Origin: UBA1858 sp965658595
GTDB taxonomy: Bacteria > Pseudomonadota > Gammaproteobacteria > UBA4575
Assembly: GCA_965658595.1 (NCBI GenBank)
Contig: CBFHSW010000103.1
Coordinates: 1-46,650 of the forward strand
Length of the DNA: 46,650 nucleotides
Reading direction: 5' to 3'
Within the stretch, counting starts at the first letter, position 1, and every line of letters begins with the position of its first letter. The notes below the pieces were generated by a model. It did not search any database. It had not been told where the DNA came from and worked only from the letters and a program-made list of their open reading frames with translations. A program made the translations under genes and the position numbers. Positions 36,329-46,314 of this stretch are shown in pieces.

Positions 36329-37225
36329 CTAGCGATGTGATGTATAACTCTCTAAAGCCGTAATACGCTGATTCAGTGGTGGATGTGACATGAGAAGTTG
36401 TTTTAGACCGCTACCTAGTCCACCAGAAATCCCAAAAGCGGCTAATTCTCCTGGCAGATCCTCTGGTTGATTGACTGTTTGTAGACGCTTCAGTGCATCG
36501 ATCATATTCTGCTTGCCCGCCAACTGCGCCCCTCCAAAGTCAGCACGATACTCACGGCGGCGTGAGAACCAACTGGCTATAATCGCAGCAACTATTCCTA
36601 ATACCACCTCGGCAATGATGCTTCCAATAAAGTAACCTGGGCCTATACCGCGTTCAATCTTGAACACCACCTTGTCAATCAGCAATCCGATTATGCGTGA
36701 AAACAGAATCACAAATGTATTCAGCACACCCTGTAATAACCCCATTGTAATCATGTCACCATTAGCTACATGACTGACTTCATGTGCGAGCACAGCCTCT
36801 ACTTCCTGTTGTGTCATAGCGTCTAACAATCCTGTGCTGACAGCTACTAATGCATCATTACGTTTCATACCTGTGGCAAAAGCATTCGGCTGTGGAGATT
36901 CAAAAACTCCCACTTCCGGCATACCAATGCCCGCCTCTTGTGATTGCTTATACACGGTCTCCATCAACCAACGTTCGGTATTATTACTGGGCGTCTCTAT
37001 CACCTTCACACCCATACCACGCTTGGCCATTTTTTTAGATAGTGCTAAAGAAATAAATGAGCCCCCAAATCCAAACAACAAAGCCATGATTAAGATGCCA
37101 TTCATTTGACCGGCCATACCTTGTTCTGCTAACCATCGATCCAAACCAAATATACGTGAGGACATACTCAAGACGGCCAACACACCAAAGTTTGCTGCTA
37201 AAAATAATCCAATTCGTGAAAACAT
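36329..37225 (-). CDS. htpX: Membrane-bound zinc metalloprotease HtpX
   Basis: This 298-residue protein (E. coli 293) has two N-terminal membrane segments (about 7-25 and 45-65), the zinc motif HEVSH with His148, Glu149 and His152, two more hydrophobic segments at about 165-215, and a third ligand Glu in the RREYRADFGGA string near 226. HtpX degrades damaged inner-membrane proteins together with FtsH. The longest frame opens with TTG at 37240; the ATG at 37225 (MFSRIGLFLAANFG) fits the family and has GAAGAG 7 nt before it, so I use it. In E. coli htpX is under Cpx control; I cannot identify a CpxR site here with confidence. Confidence 0.96.
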   Translation of the reverse strand: MFSRIGLFLAANFGVLAVLSMSSRIFGLDRWLAEQGMAGQMNGILIMALLFGFGGSFISLALSKKMAKRGMGVKVIETPSNNTERWLMETVYKQSQEAGIGMPEVGVFESPQPNAFATGMKRNDALVAVSTGLLDAMTQQEVEAVLAHEVSHVANGDMITMGLLQGVLNTFVILFSRIIGLLIDKVVFKIERGIGPGYFIGSIIAEVVLGIVAAIIASWFSRRREYRADFGGAQLAGKQNMIDALKRLQTVNQPEDLPGELAAFGISGGLGSGLKQLLMSHPPLNQRITALESYTSHR

Positions 37226-37728
37226 AATTTTTCTCTTCAAATGACTTACTTGTTGTTACAGATAGTTCAAATATAGGTGTAATAATACACATGCATAGGT
37301 TATCGCACCAATGCCAACATTAACAAAATTCTCACATAATGTTGGGTATATGCGTTGAGTTTAAAGTGATACATAAAAAGCTCTGAACATAAAGACCCTA
37401 GGACATGGGCATAGGGCTTTAGAGCATAAAAACACATAGAGATATGCGATTTAATTAAGCGTGGCTGGAACAGTGTGAGTCGAAGCATCAAACCTCAACT
37501 TACTCCCAGTATCATATATTGCGAGAGTCAGTTTAGGTTGAGTGTCGCAAATTGAGACAATTAGTCTCTAGTTTTCCCCAAAACTTGCTGTTAGTGATAA
37601 TGCGATGATTATTACCATACAGCATCGAATTTAAAAAACTAGCCTGCCCGTATTAGGTGGATGCCCGCAGCACCCTCACAAACCCTGTACATTTAAATCT
37701 TTTAACAATCATTAACAACTGTTAATAG
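37226..37728. other. Intergenic stretch between htpX and parC, no coding gene seen
   Basis: About 500 nt hold no credible protein gene; the only sizeable frame spans the terminator. On the minus strand the stretch opens with the parC 3' untranslated region. It contains several small inverted repeats, for example GAGAC/GTCTC near 37555-37569 and CTCAAC/GTTGAG near 37493-37542, and reaches a terminator at 37375-37425. The remaining bases up to 37226 should carry the htpX promoter, which I could not define. Confidence 0.55.
37375..37425 (-). terminator. Rho-independent terminator about 300 nt after parC
   Basis: On the minus strand TAGGGTCTTTA and TAAAGCCCTA pair (10 bp, one bulge) around an 11-nt loop, with an outer GCTC/GAGC pair. 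TTTTT follows at 37379-37375. A weaker stem followed by TTTTT lies just before it (37428-37448). The distance from the parC stop leaves an unusually long 3' untranslated region or a separate small RNA. Confidence 0.6.
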
Positions 37729-39996
37729 TTATTTTTGTTTTCCATCTGATACTGACAATCTATCAACAGATTGATATCCACGTGGCAATTTCAGACCACG
37801 ACGACCTCTCTCTGCAGTATATTCTTGAATTTCATTAGGCTTCATGATCTTGTGCTTTTTCCCACAGATTAAAGTGATTGATTCATCAGCTTGAATGATT
37901 TTCAAGTGATTCACTTTTTCCTCGTTAGCTTTTAGCTTGGCTGCAGGAATATTGATGATCTTAATGCCCTTACCTTTGCTCATGAGCGGGAATTCTGCTA
38001 ACGGTGTCACTAACATATAACCTTCGCTACCTGTCACTACGATCATATCGTTTTCAATCGAGCGCACTAGTACTGGAGGTAATACTTTTGCTCCAGTTGG
38101 GACGGTAACAATTTTCTTACCCGCTTTATTGCGTGAATATAGATCTTCAGCGGCACAGATAAAACCATATCCGTAATCAGTGGCTAAAAAGTATTGTGCT
38201 TTAGGATCAGATAATACGACTCCCACAAACTGAGCCCCATCAGCTGGATTAAAACGGCCAGTCAATGGCTCTCCCAATCCACGCGCGGAAGGTAGCCCAT
38301 GTGCAGGCAAGCTATAAGCACGCCCTAATGAATCTAAGAATACCGCCATCTGATTGCTCTTACCCATAGCGTGAGCTTGATAATCATCACCAGATTTATA
38401 ATTCATGGTGAGTGGATCTACTTCATGCCCCTTTGCAGCTCTTACCCATCCACGTTGTGACAAAATCACTGTACTCGCTTCAGTCGGCATTAATTGAGCT
38501 TCATCCATCTGCATTGCGACCTCACGTTGAGCAATAGGCGAACGTCGGCCATCTCCATACGTTTCTGCATCCTCTAGCAATTCATTTCGAATCAACTTCT
38601 TCATACGAGTTTTTGAGGAGAGGATCTTTTCTAATTCGGACTGCTCTTTTTTTAGCTCGTCTGTTTCAGATTTTATTTTAATTTCTTCTAATTTAGCTAA
38701 GCGTCTCAACTTAATTTCTAAAATTGCCTCGGCTTGAATATCGCTTAACTTATAGCGTTTCATTAAGACTTTTTTAGGCTCATCCTCTGAGCGAATAATG
38801 GCAATAATCTCATCGATATTCAGATAGGCAATTAATAAACCCTCAAGAATATGTAAGCGCTCATTAACACGGTCCAAACGCCATTGTAGACGTCGTGTGA
38901 CAGTCTCTTTTCTAAAACTTAACCATTCACGCAACAATGTGCGGAGGTCTTTTACCTGTGGGCGCCCATCGATCCCTATCACGTTTAAATTTACACGATA
39001 GGTTCTTTCTAAATCTGTAGTCGCAAATAAGTGCGACATCAAACTATCAATATCGACACGGTTACTGCGAGGAATAATGACTAATCGCACTGGATTTTCA
39101 TGATCAGACTCGTCGCGCAGATCCTCCACCATAGGCAGTTTCTTTGCATTCATTTGCTGAGCAACCTGTTCTAATACGCGTGCACCAGACACCTGATAAG
39201 GCAGTGCAGTAATGACTATACCGTCACGATCTTTATTGAACACAGCGCGCATTCTTATCTGGCCCGTGCCTGTCTCATAAATATGTCTAATATCTTCTGG
39301 TGCACTGATTATCTCAGCCGCAGAAGGATAATCTGGCCCCTTAATATGCTCACATAATTGTTCCACTGAGACTTTTGGTTCATCTAATAATCGCACGCAT
39401 GCCGCTACCACTTCACGCATATTATGCGGTGGTATATCGGTAGACATACCCACGGCAATCCCCATGCCACCATTCAACAAGATATTCGGTAAGCGTGCAG
39501 GTAGTACCTGAGGTTCTTGTAGAGTGCCATCAAAATTTGGTGACCAGTCGACAGTACCTTGGCCTAACTCCTGTAACAGAGCTTTTGCATAGGGTGTTAA
39601 TTTAGACTCGGTATAACGCATGGCTGCGAATGATTTGGGATCGTCAGTCGAACCCCAGTTACCCTGTCCGTCCACTAATGGATACCGATATGAAAATGAT
39701 TGCGCCATCAAAACCATTGCTTCGTAACAGGCAGAATCCCCATGTGGATGAAACTTACCGATCACGTCACCAACAGTTCTTGCAGACTTCTTTGGTTTAG
39801 AAGTGGCTGATAATCCCAGTTCTGACATGGCATAGATAATGCGTCTTTGCACTGGCTTTAGTCCGTCACCTACCTGTGGTAATGCACGATCTAGGATCAC
39901 ATACATCGAATAATCAAGATAAGCTTTTTCTGTAAACGTCTGCAGAGGTAAACGTTCTACATCACCATAATCAAACTCTAAATTATCTTTACTCAT
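37729..39996 (-). CDS. parC: DNA topoisomerase IV subunit A
   Basis: This 755-residue protein (E. coli ParC 752) is the DNA-cutting subunit that unlinks daughter chromosomes. The catalytic tyrosine is Tyr128 in FAAMRYTE. The quinolone-resistance region reads HPHGDSACYEAM with Ser88 and Glu92, equal to Ser80 and Glu84 of E. coli, so it is the susceptible form. The shorter, degenerate C-terminal beta-pinwheel (about 500-740) lacks a perfect GyrA box, which separates it from GyrA. parE ends 55 nt upstream, so the two subunits are one operon. Confidence 0.98.
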   Translation of the reverse strand: MSKDNLEFDYGDVERLPLQTFTEKAYLDYSMYVILDRALPQVGDGLKPVQRRIIYAMSELGLSATSKPKKSARTVGDVIGKFHPHGDSACYEAMVLMAQSFSYRYPLVDGQGNWGSTDDPKSFAAMRYTESKLTPYAKALLQELGQGTVDWSPNFDGTLQEPQVLPARLPNILLNGGMGIAVGMSTDIPPHNMREVVAACVRLLDEPKVSVEQLCEHIKGPDYPSAAEIISAPEDIRHIYETGTGQIRMRAVFNKDRDGIVITALPYQVSGARVLEQVAQQMNAKKLPMVEDLRDESDHENPVRLVIIPRSNRVDIDSLMSHLFATTDLERTYRVNLNVIGIDGRPQVKDLRTLLREWLSFRKETVTRRLQWRLDRVNERLHILEGLLIAYLNIDEIIAIIRSEDEPKKVLMKRYKLSDIQAEAILEIKLRRLAKLEEIKIKSETDELKKEQSELEKILSSKTRMKKLIRNELLEDAETYGDGRRSPIAQREVAMQMDEAQLMPTEASTVILSQRGWVRAAKGHEVDPLTMNYKSGDDYQAHAMGKSNQMAVFLDSLGRAYSLPAHGLPSARGLGEPLTGRFNPADGAQFVGVVLSDPKAQYFLATDYGYGFICAAEDLYSRNKAGKKIVTVPTGAKVLPPVLVRSIENDMIVVTGSEGYMLVTPLAEFPLMSKGKGIKIINIPAAKLKANEEKVNHLKIIQADESITLICGKKHKIMKPNEIQEYTAERGRRGLKLPRGYQSVDRLSVSDGKQK

Positions 39997-40051
39997 TGCT
40001 TCATTATTTCTCTGGGGTTAGCTGTTATTGTATTTGTCAGTTTGTTCAGCT

Positions 40052-41938
40052 TTAAGTTTGAGCAAGATCGCCGTTCTTCTCTAACCATGATTTACGCGCT
40101 TGAATAGTTTTCTTACCTAGCAGCATATCCATCACTTTATAGGTATTATCTCCAGGCTCAATGGTCAACTGCACTAAACGTCGACTATCTTTTGAAATTG
40201 TCGATTCACGTAATTGTGACGGATTCATTTCACCCAGACCTTTAAACCGTGTGATATTAATTTTAGCTTTGGTTTTTTCAGCCTCAAGCTTGTCCAAAAT
40301 CCTCTGTCTTTCACCATCATCGAGTGCATAGTAGACTTCTTTACCTGCATCAATTCTAAACAATGGTGGCATAGCGATATAAACATGTCCGGCTTCAATC
40401 AAGGCAGGGAAATGTCTCAAAAACAGAGCACACAGCAATGTGGCAATATGCAAACCATCTGAATCTGCATCCGCCAAAATACACACTTTTCCATACCGTA
40501 GTTTTGTTAAATCCGAATCTCCCGGATCAACTCCGATGGCTATCGCAATATCATGAACTTCTTGCGAACCCAACACTTGGTCAGACGCAACCTCCCAACT
40601 ATTAAGTATTTTTCCTCGTAAAGGCATAATGGCTTGATATTCACGATCACGCGCTTGTTTAGCAGAACCACCAGCTGAATCCCCTTCCACTAAAAACAGT
40701 TCGGTTTGGGTCATATCTTGAGATGAACAATCCGCTAACTTGCCTGGCAACGCAGGACCTGCTGTTACTCTTTTGCGAACGACTTTTTTAATTGCACGTA
40801 AGCGCTTCTCTGCAATCCTAATAATCGACTGAGCAATCGCTTCGGCCGACTCCACATTTTGATGCAACCAGGTATTCATACCATCTTTCACTACCGTGGC
40901 GACAAACGCTGCACTCTCACGCGAACCTAATCGCTCTTTGGTTTGACCCGCAAATTGTGGGTCCTGCATTTTGATCGATATCACATAGGCAAGCTGTTGC
41001 CACACATCTTCAGGGGCGATTTTCACAGCACGTGGGAGTAACTTACGCATGTCGCAAAAATCACGCAACGCTTCGGTCAATCCGGTCCTAAAACCATTTA
41101 CGTGAGTACCTCCCTGAATCGTCGGTATTAAATTCACATAACTTTCAGCCACCCAATCACTGCCTTCTTCTACCCAGATCAGAGCCCAATCCGCTGTTTC
41201 TGTCTCATTATTGAAATGTCCAACAATTGGCTGGCTAGGGAGTAGCGTCATACCATCTAAACTTTGTGTTAGATAATCACTGATACCCTCTTCATAACAC
41301 CACTCTAGTGTTTCTTTCTTGCCTTCATCTTTGAATATAATCTTAAGCCCAGGGCATAGAACAGCTTTGGCCTTCAGCAAATGGGTTAATTTAGGTATTG
41401 AATATTGCAAGCTATCAAAATATTTTTTATCAGGCCAAAACCTCAACGTAGTGCCAGTATTGCGTTTACCCACCTTGCCTATTACCTTGAGGTCTGTATC
41501 TTTTTCACCACCCGCAAAGCTCATGGCATACTCTTTGCCATCTCTACGCACCGATACTTGTAAATGCTCGGATAATGCATTTACCACCGATACCCCAACT
41601 CCATGCAAACCACCAGAAAACTGATAGTTTTTATTGGAAAATTTTCCACCTGCATGCAAAGTACTCAGAATCACTTCCACGCCGGGTTTATTCTGCTCAG
41701 GATGAATATCGACGGGCATTCCACGTCCATCATCGCTCACTTCTAGGGAGCCATCCTTGAATAAATTGACAGTGATAGTCTGTGCATGCCCTGCCATTGC
41801 CTCATCCACACTATTATCAATTATTTCTTGTGCTAAATGATTTGGGCGTGCAGTATCGGTATACATGCCTGGACGTTTGCGAACTGGATCAAGGCCACTG
41901 AGTACTTCGATAGCGGCCGCATCATATTGTTTAGACAT
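40052..41938 (-). CDS. parE: DNA topoisomerase IV subunit B
   Basis: This 628-residue protein (E. coli ParE 630) has the GHKL ATPase domain with EIIDNSVDEAMAGHA near 39-53, DGRGMPVD and GGLHGVGVSVVNALS near 109-123. The transducer and TOPRIM domains follow (VEGDSAGGSAKQ near 415, PLRGKILN, DADSDGLH near 493). It powers DNA strand passage by ParC. It lacks the long insertion of proteobacterial GyrB (about 800 residues), so it is ParE. It is divergent from the helicase-nuclease gene, with 69 nt between starts. Confidence 0.98.
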   Translation of the reverse strand: MSKQYDAAAIEVLSGLDPVRKRPGMYTDTARPNHLAQEIIDNSVDEAMAGHAQTITVNLFKDGSLEVSDDGRGMPVDIHPEQNKPGVEVILSTLHAGGKFSNKNYQFSGGLHGVGVSVVNALSEHLQVSVRRDGKEYAMSFAGGEKDTDLKVIGKVGKRNTGTTLRFWPDKKYFDSLQYSIPKLTHLLKAKAVLCPGLKIIFKDEGKKETLEWCYEEGISDYLTQSLDGMTLLPSQPIVGHFNNETETADWALIWVEEGSDWVAESYVNLIPTIQGGTHVNGFRTGLTEALRDFCDMRKLLPRAVKIAPEDVWQQLAYVISIKMQDPQFAGQTKERLGSRESAAFVATVVKDGMNTWLHQNVESAEAIAQSIIRIAEKRLRAIKKVVRKRVTAGPALPGKLADCSSQDMTQTELFLVEGDSAGGSAKQARDREYQAIMPLRGKILNSWEVASDQVLGSQEVHDIAIAIGVDPGDSDLTKLRYGKVCILADADSDGLHIATLLCALFLRHFPALIEAGHVYIAMPPLFRIDAGKEVYYALDDGERQRILDKLEAEKTKAKINITRFKGLGEMNPSQLRESTISKDSRRLVQLTIEPGDNTYKVMDMLLGKKTIQARKSWLEKNGDLAQT

Positions 41939-42007
41939 GTATTTGAATTCTTAAAGTGAGTAAATGAGTTATAAACTAGCAGGTATTCTATCCGAATATT
42001 TCAAACA

Positions 42008-45000
42008 ATGACTACCTACCTCCATATATCGACGCATCCACAAAAAAATATCAATGTGTTCGCGTCTGCCGGATCCGGCAAAACCTACCTACTGATTACA
42101 CGTATCTGTCGTCTTCTGATCCATGGTGCCGACCCCCAACAAATCCTCGCGATTACTTTTACCCGTAAAAGCGCTGCCGAAATGAAACAACGCTTGTTCG
42201 AGCGCTTAGCAGACTGGGCATTGATGGATGATATCGCTCTGAGCAAAGAACTTGGGAGTTTTGAGGACCATGTCGATCAAAATATGCTCAAACATGCTCG
42301 ACAACTCTATGAAAAATGCTTATTTTCCGACCAATCCATGCGCATCAGTACTTTTCATTCATTTTGTGAGGATATTATTCGCTCGTTCCCACTCGAGAGT
42401 GAACTCCCCAATGCTTTTGAGTTAACCGAACATACACAACCTATCTTACAGCAGGCGTGGCAGAAGCTATTGCAGCAAAGTGAACGTGATCAAAGCTTAC
42501 AACTGGCCATGCAGACCTTATATCAGCATTGCAATGGCCCACATGGTGCTCGTAATGCCCTTATGTGTTTCATCAATCAACGTAATGCTTGGCGAGCAAT
42601 GTGCCAACAACATAATGAAGACACACGTGCTGCATTTTGTTATCAATCATTACAAGAACATCTTCATCATGATGAAGAATCTGATAACAACTGGCTGTAT
42701 GAGGACTTCGCAAACGCTTCATTAAGAAAAGTCATACAGTTATTAATGAATGAGGACAGCTCCAAAACGCAAAAAAAAATGGCTGCCGACATTGCGACCT
42801 ACCTTGAGCAGTCTGATGCTGATACTCAGCAGAAATTTTCCGTACTGAGAAAAATCTTTCTTAACCAGGAAGATCAGCCACGCTCATTTAAAATTAGCAA
42901 GAAATTACAGGGTAACCTGTCAGAGCAGGATTATGATTTTCTCATTAATGCCCATCAGCGATTCAGTGCGGTTTTAATGGCTATTATTGATGAATTTAAA
43001 CATCAACAATTATTAGCTATCAATCAAGCCTGGTTTCAAGCGGGTGAAATCTTGGTAGACATCTACCAGAATAATAAATTTCAACAAGGCGTTGTGGATT
43101 TCGATGATCTTGAGTGGGAAACCTATCGATTATTAAAGTCAGAGTTGAATGTAGAATGGATTCAATACAAATTAGGCCAACGTATTAAGCATTTTCTAGT
43201 CGACGAATTCCAAGATACTAGTTCTATACAATGGCATCTTTTAAAACCACTTATCATGTCCTCACAGGAACAACATAGCGATGAAGATAATAGCTTGTTC
43301 TTAGTGGGAGATATCAAACAATCTATATACCGTTTTCGAGGAGCTAACTCCGAAATACAACCGTTAGTTTCCACTTGGTCACAGCAACATTTACATAGCC
43401 ACGAACTGAGCAATGATCACTCCTGGCGCTCTTCACCTGCAATTATCAATTTTGTTAATACCATCTTCACCAGTCCATCATTTGAATCGCGTATCAGTGG
43501 ATTCAATATTCATAGCTGTGAAAATCAAAAACTTTGGGGCTGGGTTAAAATCTTACCGCTAATCGCCTGCGCTGAAAAACCAGAAGCAATCTATTTTAGA
43601 AATCCTCTGAGCGACGCCAGAGAAAACAAAAAATATAGCAGCTATTATATGGAAGGTTGTCAACTTGGCGAAGAAATACAATCACTGATAAAACAACCCA
43701 CACTCATATTAGCAGAGGGTAAATCTAGAGCAGCTCAATATAGCGACATACTGATACTCGTTAAAACTCGTTCCCATTTAGAAGAACTCAAACAAGGATT
43801 GAGCAGCTATGGAATTCCTTTGTTCAGCCATGACAGTAATAAGTTACTCGATTATTTAGAAATAAAAGATTTATTGGCACTTTTAGAAGTCCTGATCAAC
43901 CCTCATGATGATCATAAATTAGTGCACGTATTGCGATCACCCTTATTTTCCATCACTGACCAACAGTTAATTGAGTTAAAGCTATGTAAGAGTGAACGCT
44001 GGATGAATAAGCTTCAAGAAATGACCAACATAGAAGCTGAAGATCACCCATTACATCAAGCCTATAATAAACTCACACAATGGCAGATTGCTGCAGACCA
44101 ACTGCCCGTGCACGATCTGATGAGTAATATTTATCAGCAACTCGATATCTTCAATCGTTATCGTTCAGCTTGTAGCCAAGAAAACAACAACCAAGTACTC
44201 ACACGACTCCAGCAATTTTTACATCAGTGTCTGGCACTCGATAGTGGTCGCTACTCTAATATAGACCGATTCCTAGCACGACTCAGAGAAATCAATCCAG
44301 AGTCCATCATGCAAACTGACCAAAGTCAGGATTGCGTTTCCATCATGACAGTACACATGGCTAAAGGCTTAGAATCTCCTATCGTCATAATGGCCGACTG
44401 TGGTCCGAGTGCAGAACGTAGTGATCAGTTTAAGGCAGAGGTTCATTGGCCAGCAGAATCAGCCAAGCCTGAAACAATTATGTTAGCTACCAAGCAAAGC
44501 ACACTCAGTCAATCAGCCCTCAATTATCTCCAGCAATACCAACAAAAAGATAATGAAGACACCAATCTTTTGTATGTGGCTATGACACGTGCCAAGCAAA
44601 TACTCATTATTAGTGGCTCTGACAGCGAAAAAAATAGTGTTAACAATTGGCATAGAGATGTATGCAGTGCACTCGACATCAAAGCGGATGAGTCATATAT
44701 ACAGAGCTATGGGGAGGCGGAGCAACCATCTCATGCTACACCTCAAGCTGAACTTGCTCCGCACGAATATGATGTAAGGTTATTCCAAGCCTTACCAAAC
44801 AAGAGGGTACAAGAGCGATCTTTAAACACAGCTAGCCAGCAAAAACAGGAGGCTGAACAATATCTCGCTGCTCAACAAGCCAGCAATGATGGCGTGATTG
44901 TGCACAAAATTTTAGAACTTTTATCGCTGCATGAATATGATGATCAAACATTATTAAATCGAATTCAGATCGAGACTCAACTCAAACCGAGTCCATCCTC

Positions 45001-45349
45001 TTTTAAAGCCCTAAAAGAACAAGCAAAAAAATGTATGACTGACGATCGAATAGCTAAGGTATTTGAAATCGATTCAACACAACAGGCTTTGAATGAGTAC
45101 TCGATAGCTCATAATGGCCAAATCAACGTGATTGATCGATTGATCATATCTGATCAACAAGTGTGGATAATCGACTTTAAGACCCAACAAGAACTCAATC
45201 ATCAACCATTACAACAACAAGCTGAAAAATTCACCGCTCAACTGAGTCGTTATAAATCTGCTGTCAGCGCACTATACCCTAACCACTCTATTCGCTGTTC
45301 AATCATATTCACTCGCGCGCCTGCGCTTGTTGATTTAGACATCGAGTGA
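42008..45349 (+). CDS. RecB/AddA-type UvrD-family helicase with C-terminal nuclease
   Basis: This 1113-residue protein has all superfamily 1A helicase motifs: Walker A ASAGSGKT at 19-26, ITFTRKSAAEM near 49-59, Walker B VDEFQDTS near 398-405, GDIKQSIYRFRG near 434-445, MTVHMAKGLE near 780-789 and LLYVAMTRAKQ near 854-864. A RecB-type PD-(D/E)XK nuclease follows, with GVIVHKILE near 961, VIDRL near 1041, IIDFKT near 1054 and QLSRY near 1078. The layout is that of AddA or RecB, the enzyme subunit that unwinds and trims double-strand ends for recombination. AddA is normally encoded beside addB, and RecB beside recC and recD; here the neighbours are parE and dsbC. The partner is therefore elsewhere or absent. 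Codon use looks like that of the neighbours, with no sign of transfer. Confidence 0.92.
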   Translation: MTTYLHISTHPQKNINVFASAGSGKTYLLITRICRLLIHGADPQQILAITFTRKSAAEMKQRLFERLADWALMDDIALSKELGSFEDHVDQNMLKHARQLYEKCLFSDQSMRISTFHSFCEDIIRSFPLESELPNAFELTEHTQPILQQAWQKLLQQSERDQSLQLAMQTLYQHCNGPHGARNALMCFINQRNAWRAMCQQHNEDTRAAFCYQSLQEHLHHDEESDNNWLYEDFANASLRKVIQLLMNEDSSKTQKKMAADIATYLEQSDADTQQKFSVLRKIFLNQEDQPRSFKISKKLQGNLSEQDYDFLINAHQRFSAVLMAIIDEFKHQQLLAINQAWFQAGEILVDIYQNNKFQQGVVDFDDLEWETYRLLKSELNVEWIQYKLGQRIKHFLVDEFQDTSSIQWHLLKPLIMSSQEQHSDEDNSLFLVGDIKQSIYRFRGANSEIQPLVSTWSQQHLHSHELSNDHSWRSSPAIINFVNTIFTSPSFESRISGFNIHSCENQKLWGWVKILPLIACAEKPEAIYFRNPLSDARENKKYSSYYMEGCQLGEEIQSLIKQPTLILAEGKSRAAQYSDILILVKTRSHLEELKQGLSSYGIPLFSHDSNKLLDYLEIKDLLALLEVLINPHDDHKLVHVLRSPLFSITDQQLIELKLCKSERWMNKLQEMTNIEAEDHPLHQAYNKLTQWQIAADQLPVHDLMSNIYQQLDIFNRYRSACSQENNNQVLTRLQQFLHQCLALDSGRYSNIDRFLARLREINPESIMQTDQSQDCVSIMTVHMAKGLESPIVIMADCGPSAERSDQFKAEVHWPAESAKPETIMLATKQSTLSQSALNYLQQYQQKDNEDTNLLYVAMTRAKQILIISGSDSEKNSVNNWHRDVCSALDIKADESYIQSYGEAEQPSHATPQAELAPHEYDVRLFQALPNKRVQERSLNTASQQKQEAEQYLAAQQASNDGVIVHKILELLSLHEYDDQTLLNRIQIETQLKPSPSSFKALKEQAKKCMTDDRIAKVFEIDSTQQALNEYSIAHNGQINVIDRLIISDQQVWIIDFKTQQELNHQPLQQQAEKFTAQLSRYKSAVSALYPNHSIRCSIIFTRAPALVDLDIE

Positions 45350-45374
45350 TCAGAAAAACTTGATCTGTTTTTTT
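45348..45374 (+). terminator. Probable terminator after the helicase-nuclease gene
   Basis: Starting inside the stop codon, GATCA pairs with TGATC, or alternatively AAAAAC pairs with GTTTTT; seven T follow at 45368-45374. The stems are short and AT-rich, but the T run and the convergent position support termination. Confidence 0.45.
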
Positions 45375-45427
45375 ATACATGCAGCACCAACGATAGAGGA
45401 AGTATCAACTAAAGGCAGTCAAAGTGA

Positions 45428-46225
45428 CTAGCGGACTTTCGCCCCTGGTGACTTATTTAGATGCTGTAAGAGTTTTTCAGCTGGAATATAACCCGGCAAT
45501 AATTCACCTTCTTGAGTCAAAATCGCGGGAGTGCCAGAAACACCAATTTTACGCCCGATTTGAAAATGTTCTGCAACTGGATTATCACATTCCAACACTT
45601 CTAAATCTTCGCCCAACTTAGCGCTGGTGAGTGAAACTTTGCGATCAGCACCACACCAGACATTCACAGCTTTAGTATAGCTAGGTGTATTCAGGCCATT
45701 ACGCGGAAATAATAGATAATTAACCTTAATATCATTAGCTGCATACTGATCAATCTCTGCATGCAACTTACGGCAATATCCACAATCTATATCTGTGAAG
45801 ATTGTTACCGTGTGACGTGCATTCTCAGGGCCAAAACTAATCGGCTCTTGAGCCATCACATCAACAAGATATTTTTTCCTAGCAGTATTTGAAGCCGCTT
45901 GTGTGAGATTTTTTCTGCCATCATCAAGATCTATCATTTGACCCTGTAAAACATAACGCCCATCAGCGGAAATATATAAGACATCTGTCCCGTAATAAAT
46001 TTCATATATATCTGCAATCGGTGAAGCCTTAATTTCATCAGGCAGATTGACTGGAGAAATTTCAATGAGCTTATCTCTCAATAATTCAATGATTTGAGTA
46101 TCTTGCAAAAGATCTGCTTCCATTTGCTCAATGGTCTCCTGTGGAAAATGATCATCGGCAAATCCATTCACTGAGAGAGCCAGTGCAAAAAGAGAAATAA
46201 CAACAGCTATAGTTTTTTTAAACAT
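45428..46225 (-). CDS. dsbC: Periplasmic thiol:disulfide isomerase DsbC
   Basis: This 265-residue protein (E. coli 236 with signal) has a signal peptide cleaved near residue 23 (VNGFA-DD), an N-terminal dimer domain to about 85, a linker and a thioredoxin domain. The active site is CGYC (Cys148, Cys151) and the cis-proline is in SGTPAIL near 238. A second cysteine pair (WCGAD and LECDN) matches the structural disulfide of DsbC. It reshuffles wrong disulfides in the periplasm and is kept reduced by DsbD. It follows xerD after 89 nt, the conserved xerD-dsbC order; recJ, the usual next gene, is replaced here by the convergent helicase. Confidence 0.96.
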   Translation of the reverse strand: MFKKTIAVVISLFALALSVNGFADDHFPQETIEQMEADLLQDTQIIELLRDKLIEISPVNLPDEIKASPIADIYEIYYGTDVLYISADGRYVLQGQMIDLDDGRKNLTQAASNTARKKYLVDVMAQEPISFGPENARHTVTIFTDIDCGYCRKLHAEIDQYAANDIKVNYLLFPRNGLNTPSYTKAVNVWCGADRKVSLTSAKLGEDLEVLECDNPVAEHFQIGRKIGVSGTPAILTQEGELLPGYIPAEKLLQHLNKSPGAKVR

Positions 46226-46314
46226 AATGAATTCCTAAATTCATGATGGCTTGAAATGCTCAGCCAAGATAACAACTAATTTCTATATTACAAATTGTTT
46301 CAATATTTCCAAAC

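Noticed and set aside
37300..37491. 63-codon minus-strand frame between htpX and parC
   Set aside because: It runs across the predicted terminator, has no ribosome binding site that I can see, and its residue make-up resembles nothing I recognise. I treat it as chance.
42008..45349. Helicase-nuclease as an anti-phage system
   Set aside because: UvrD-type helicases with nuclease domains occur in defence systems, but here there is no companion gene and the motif layout is that of AddA/RecB, so repair is the simpler reading.
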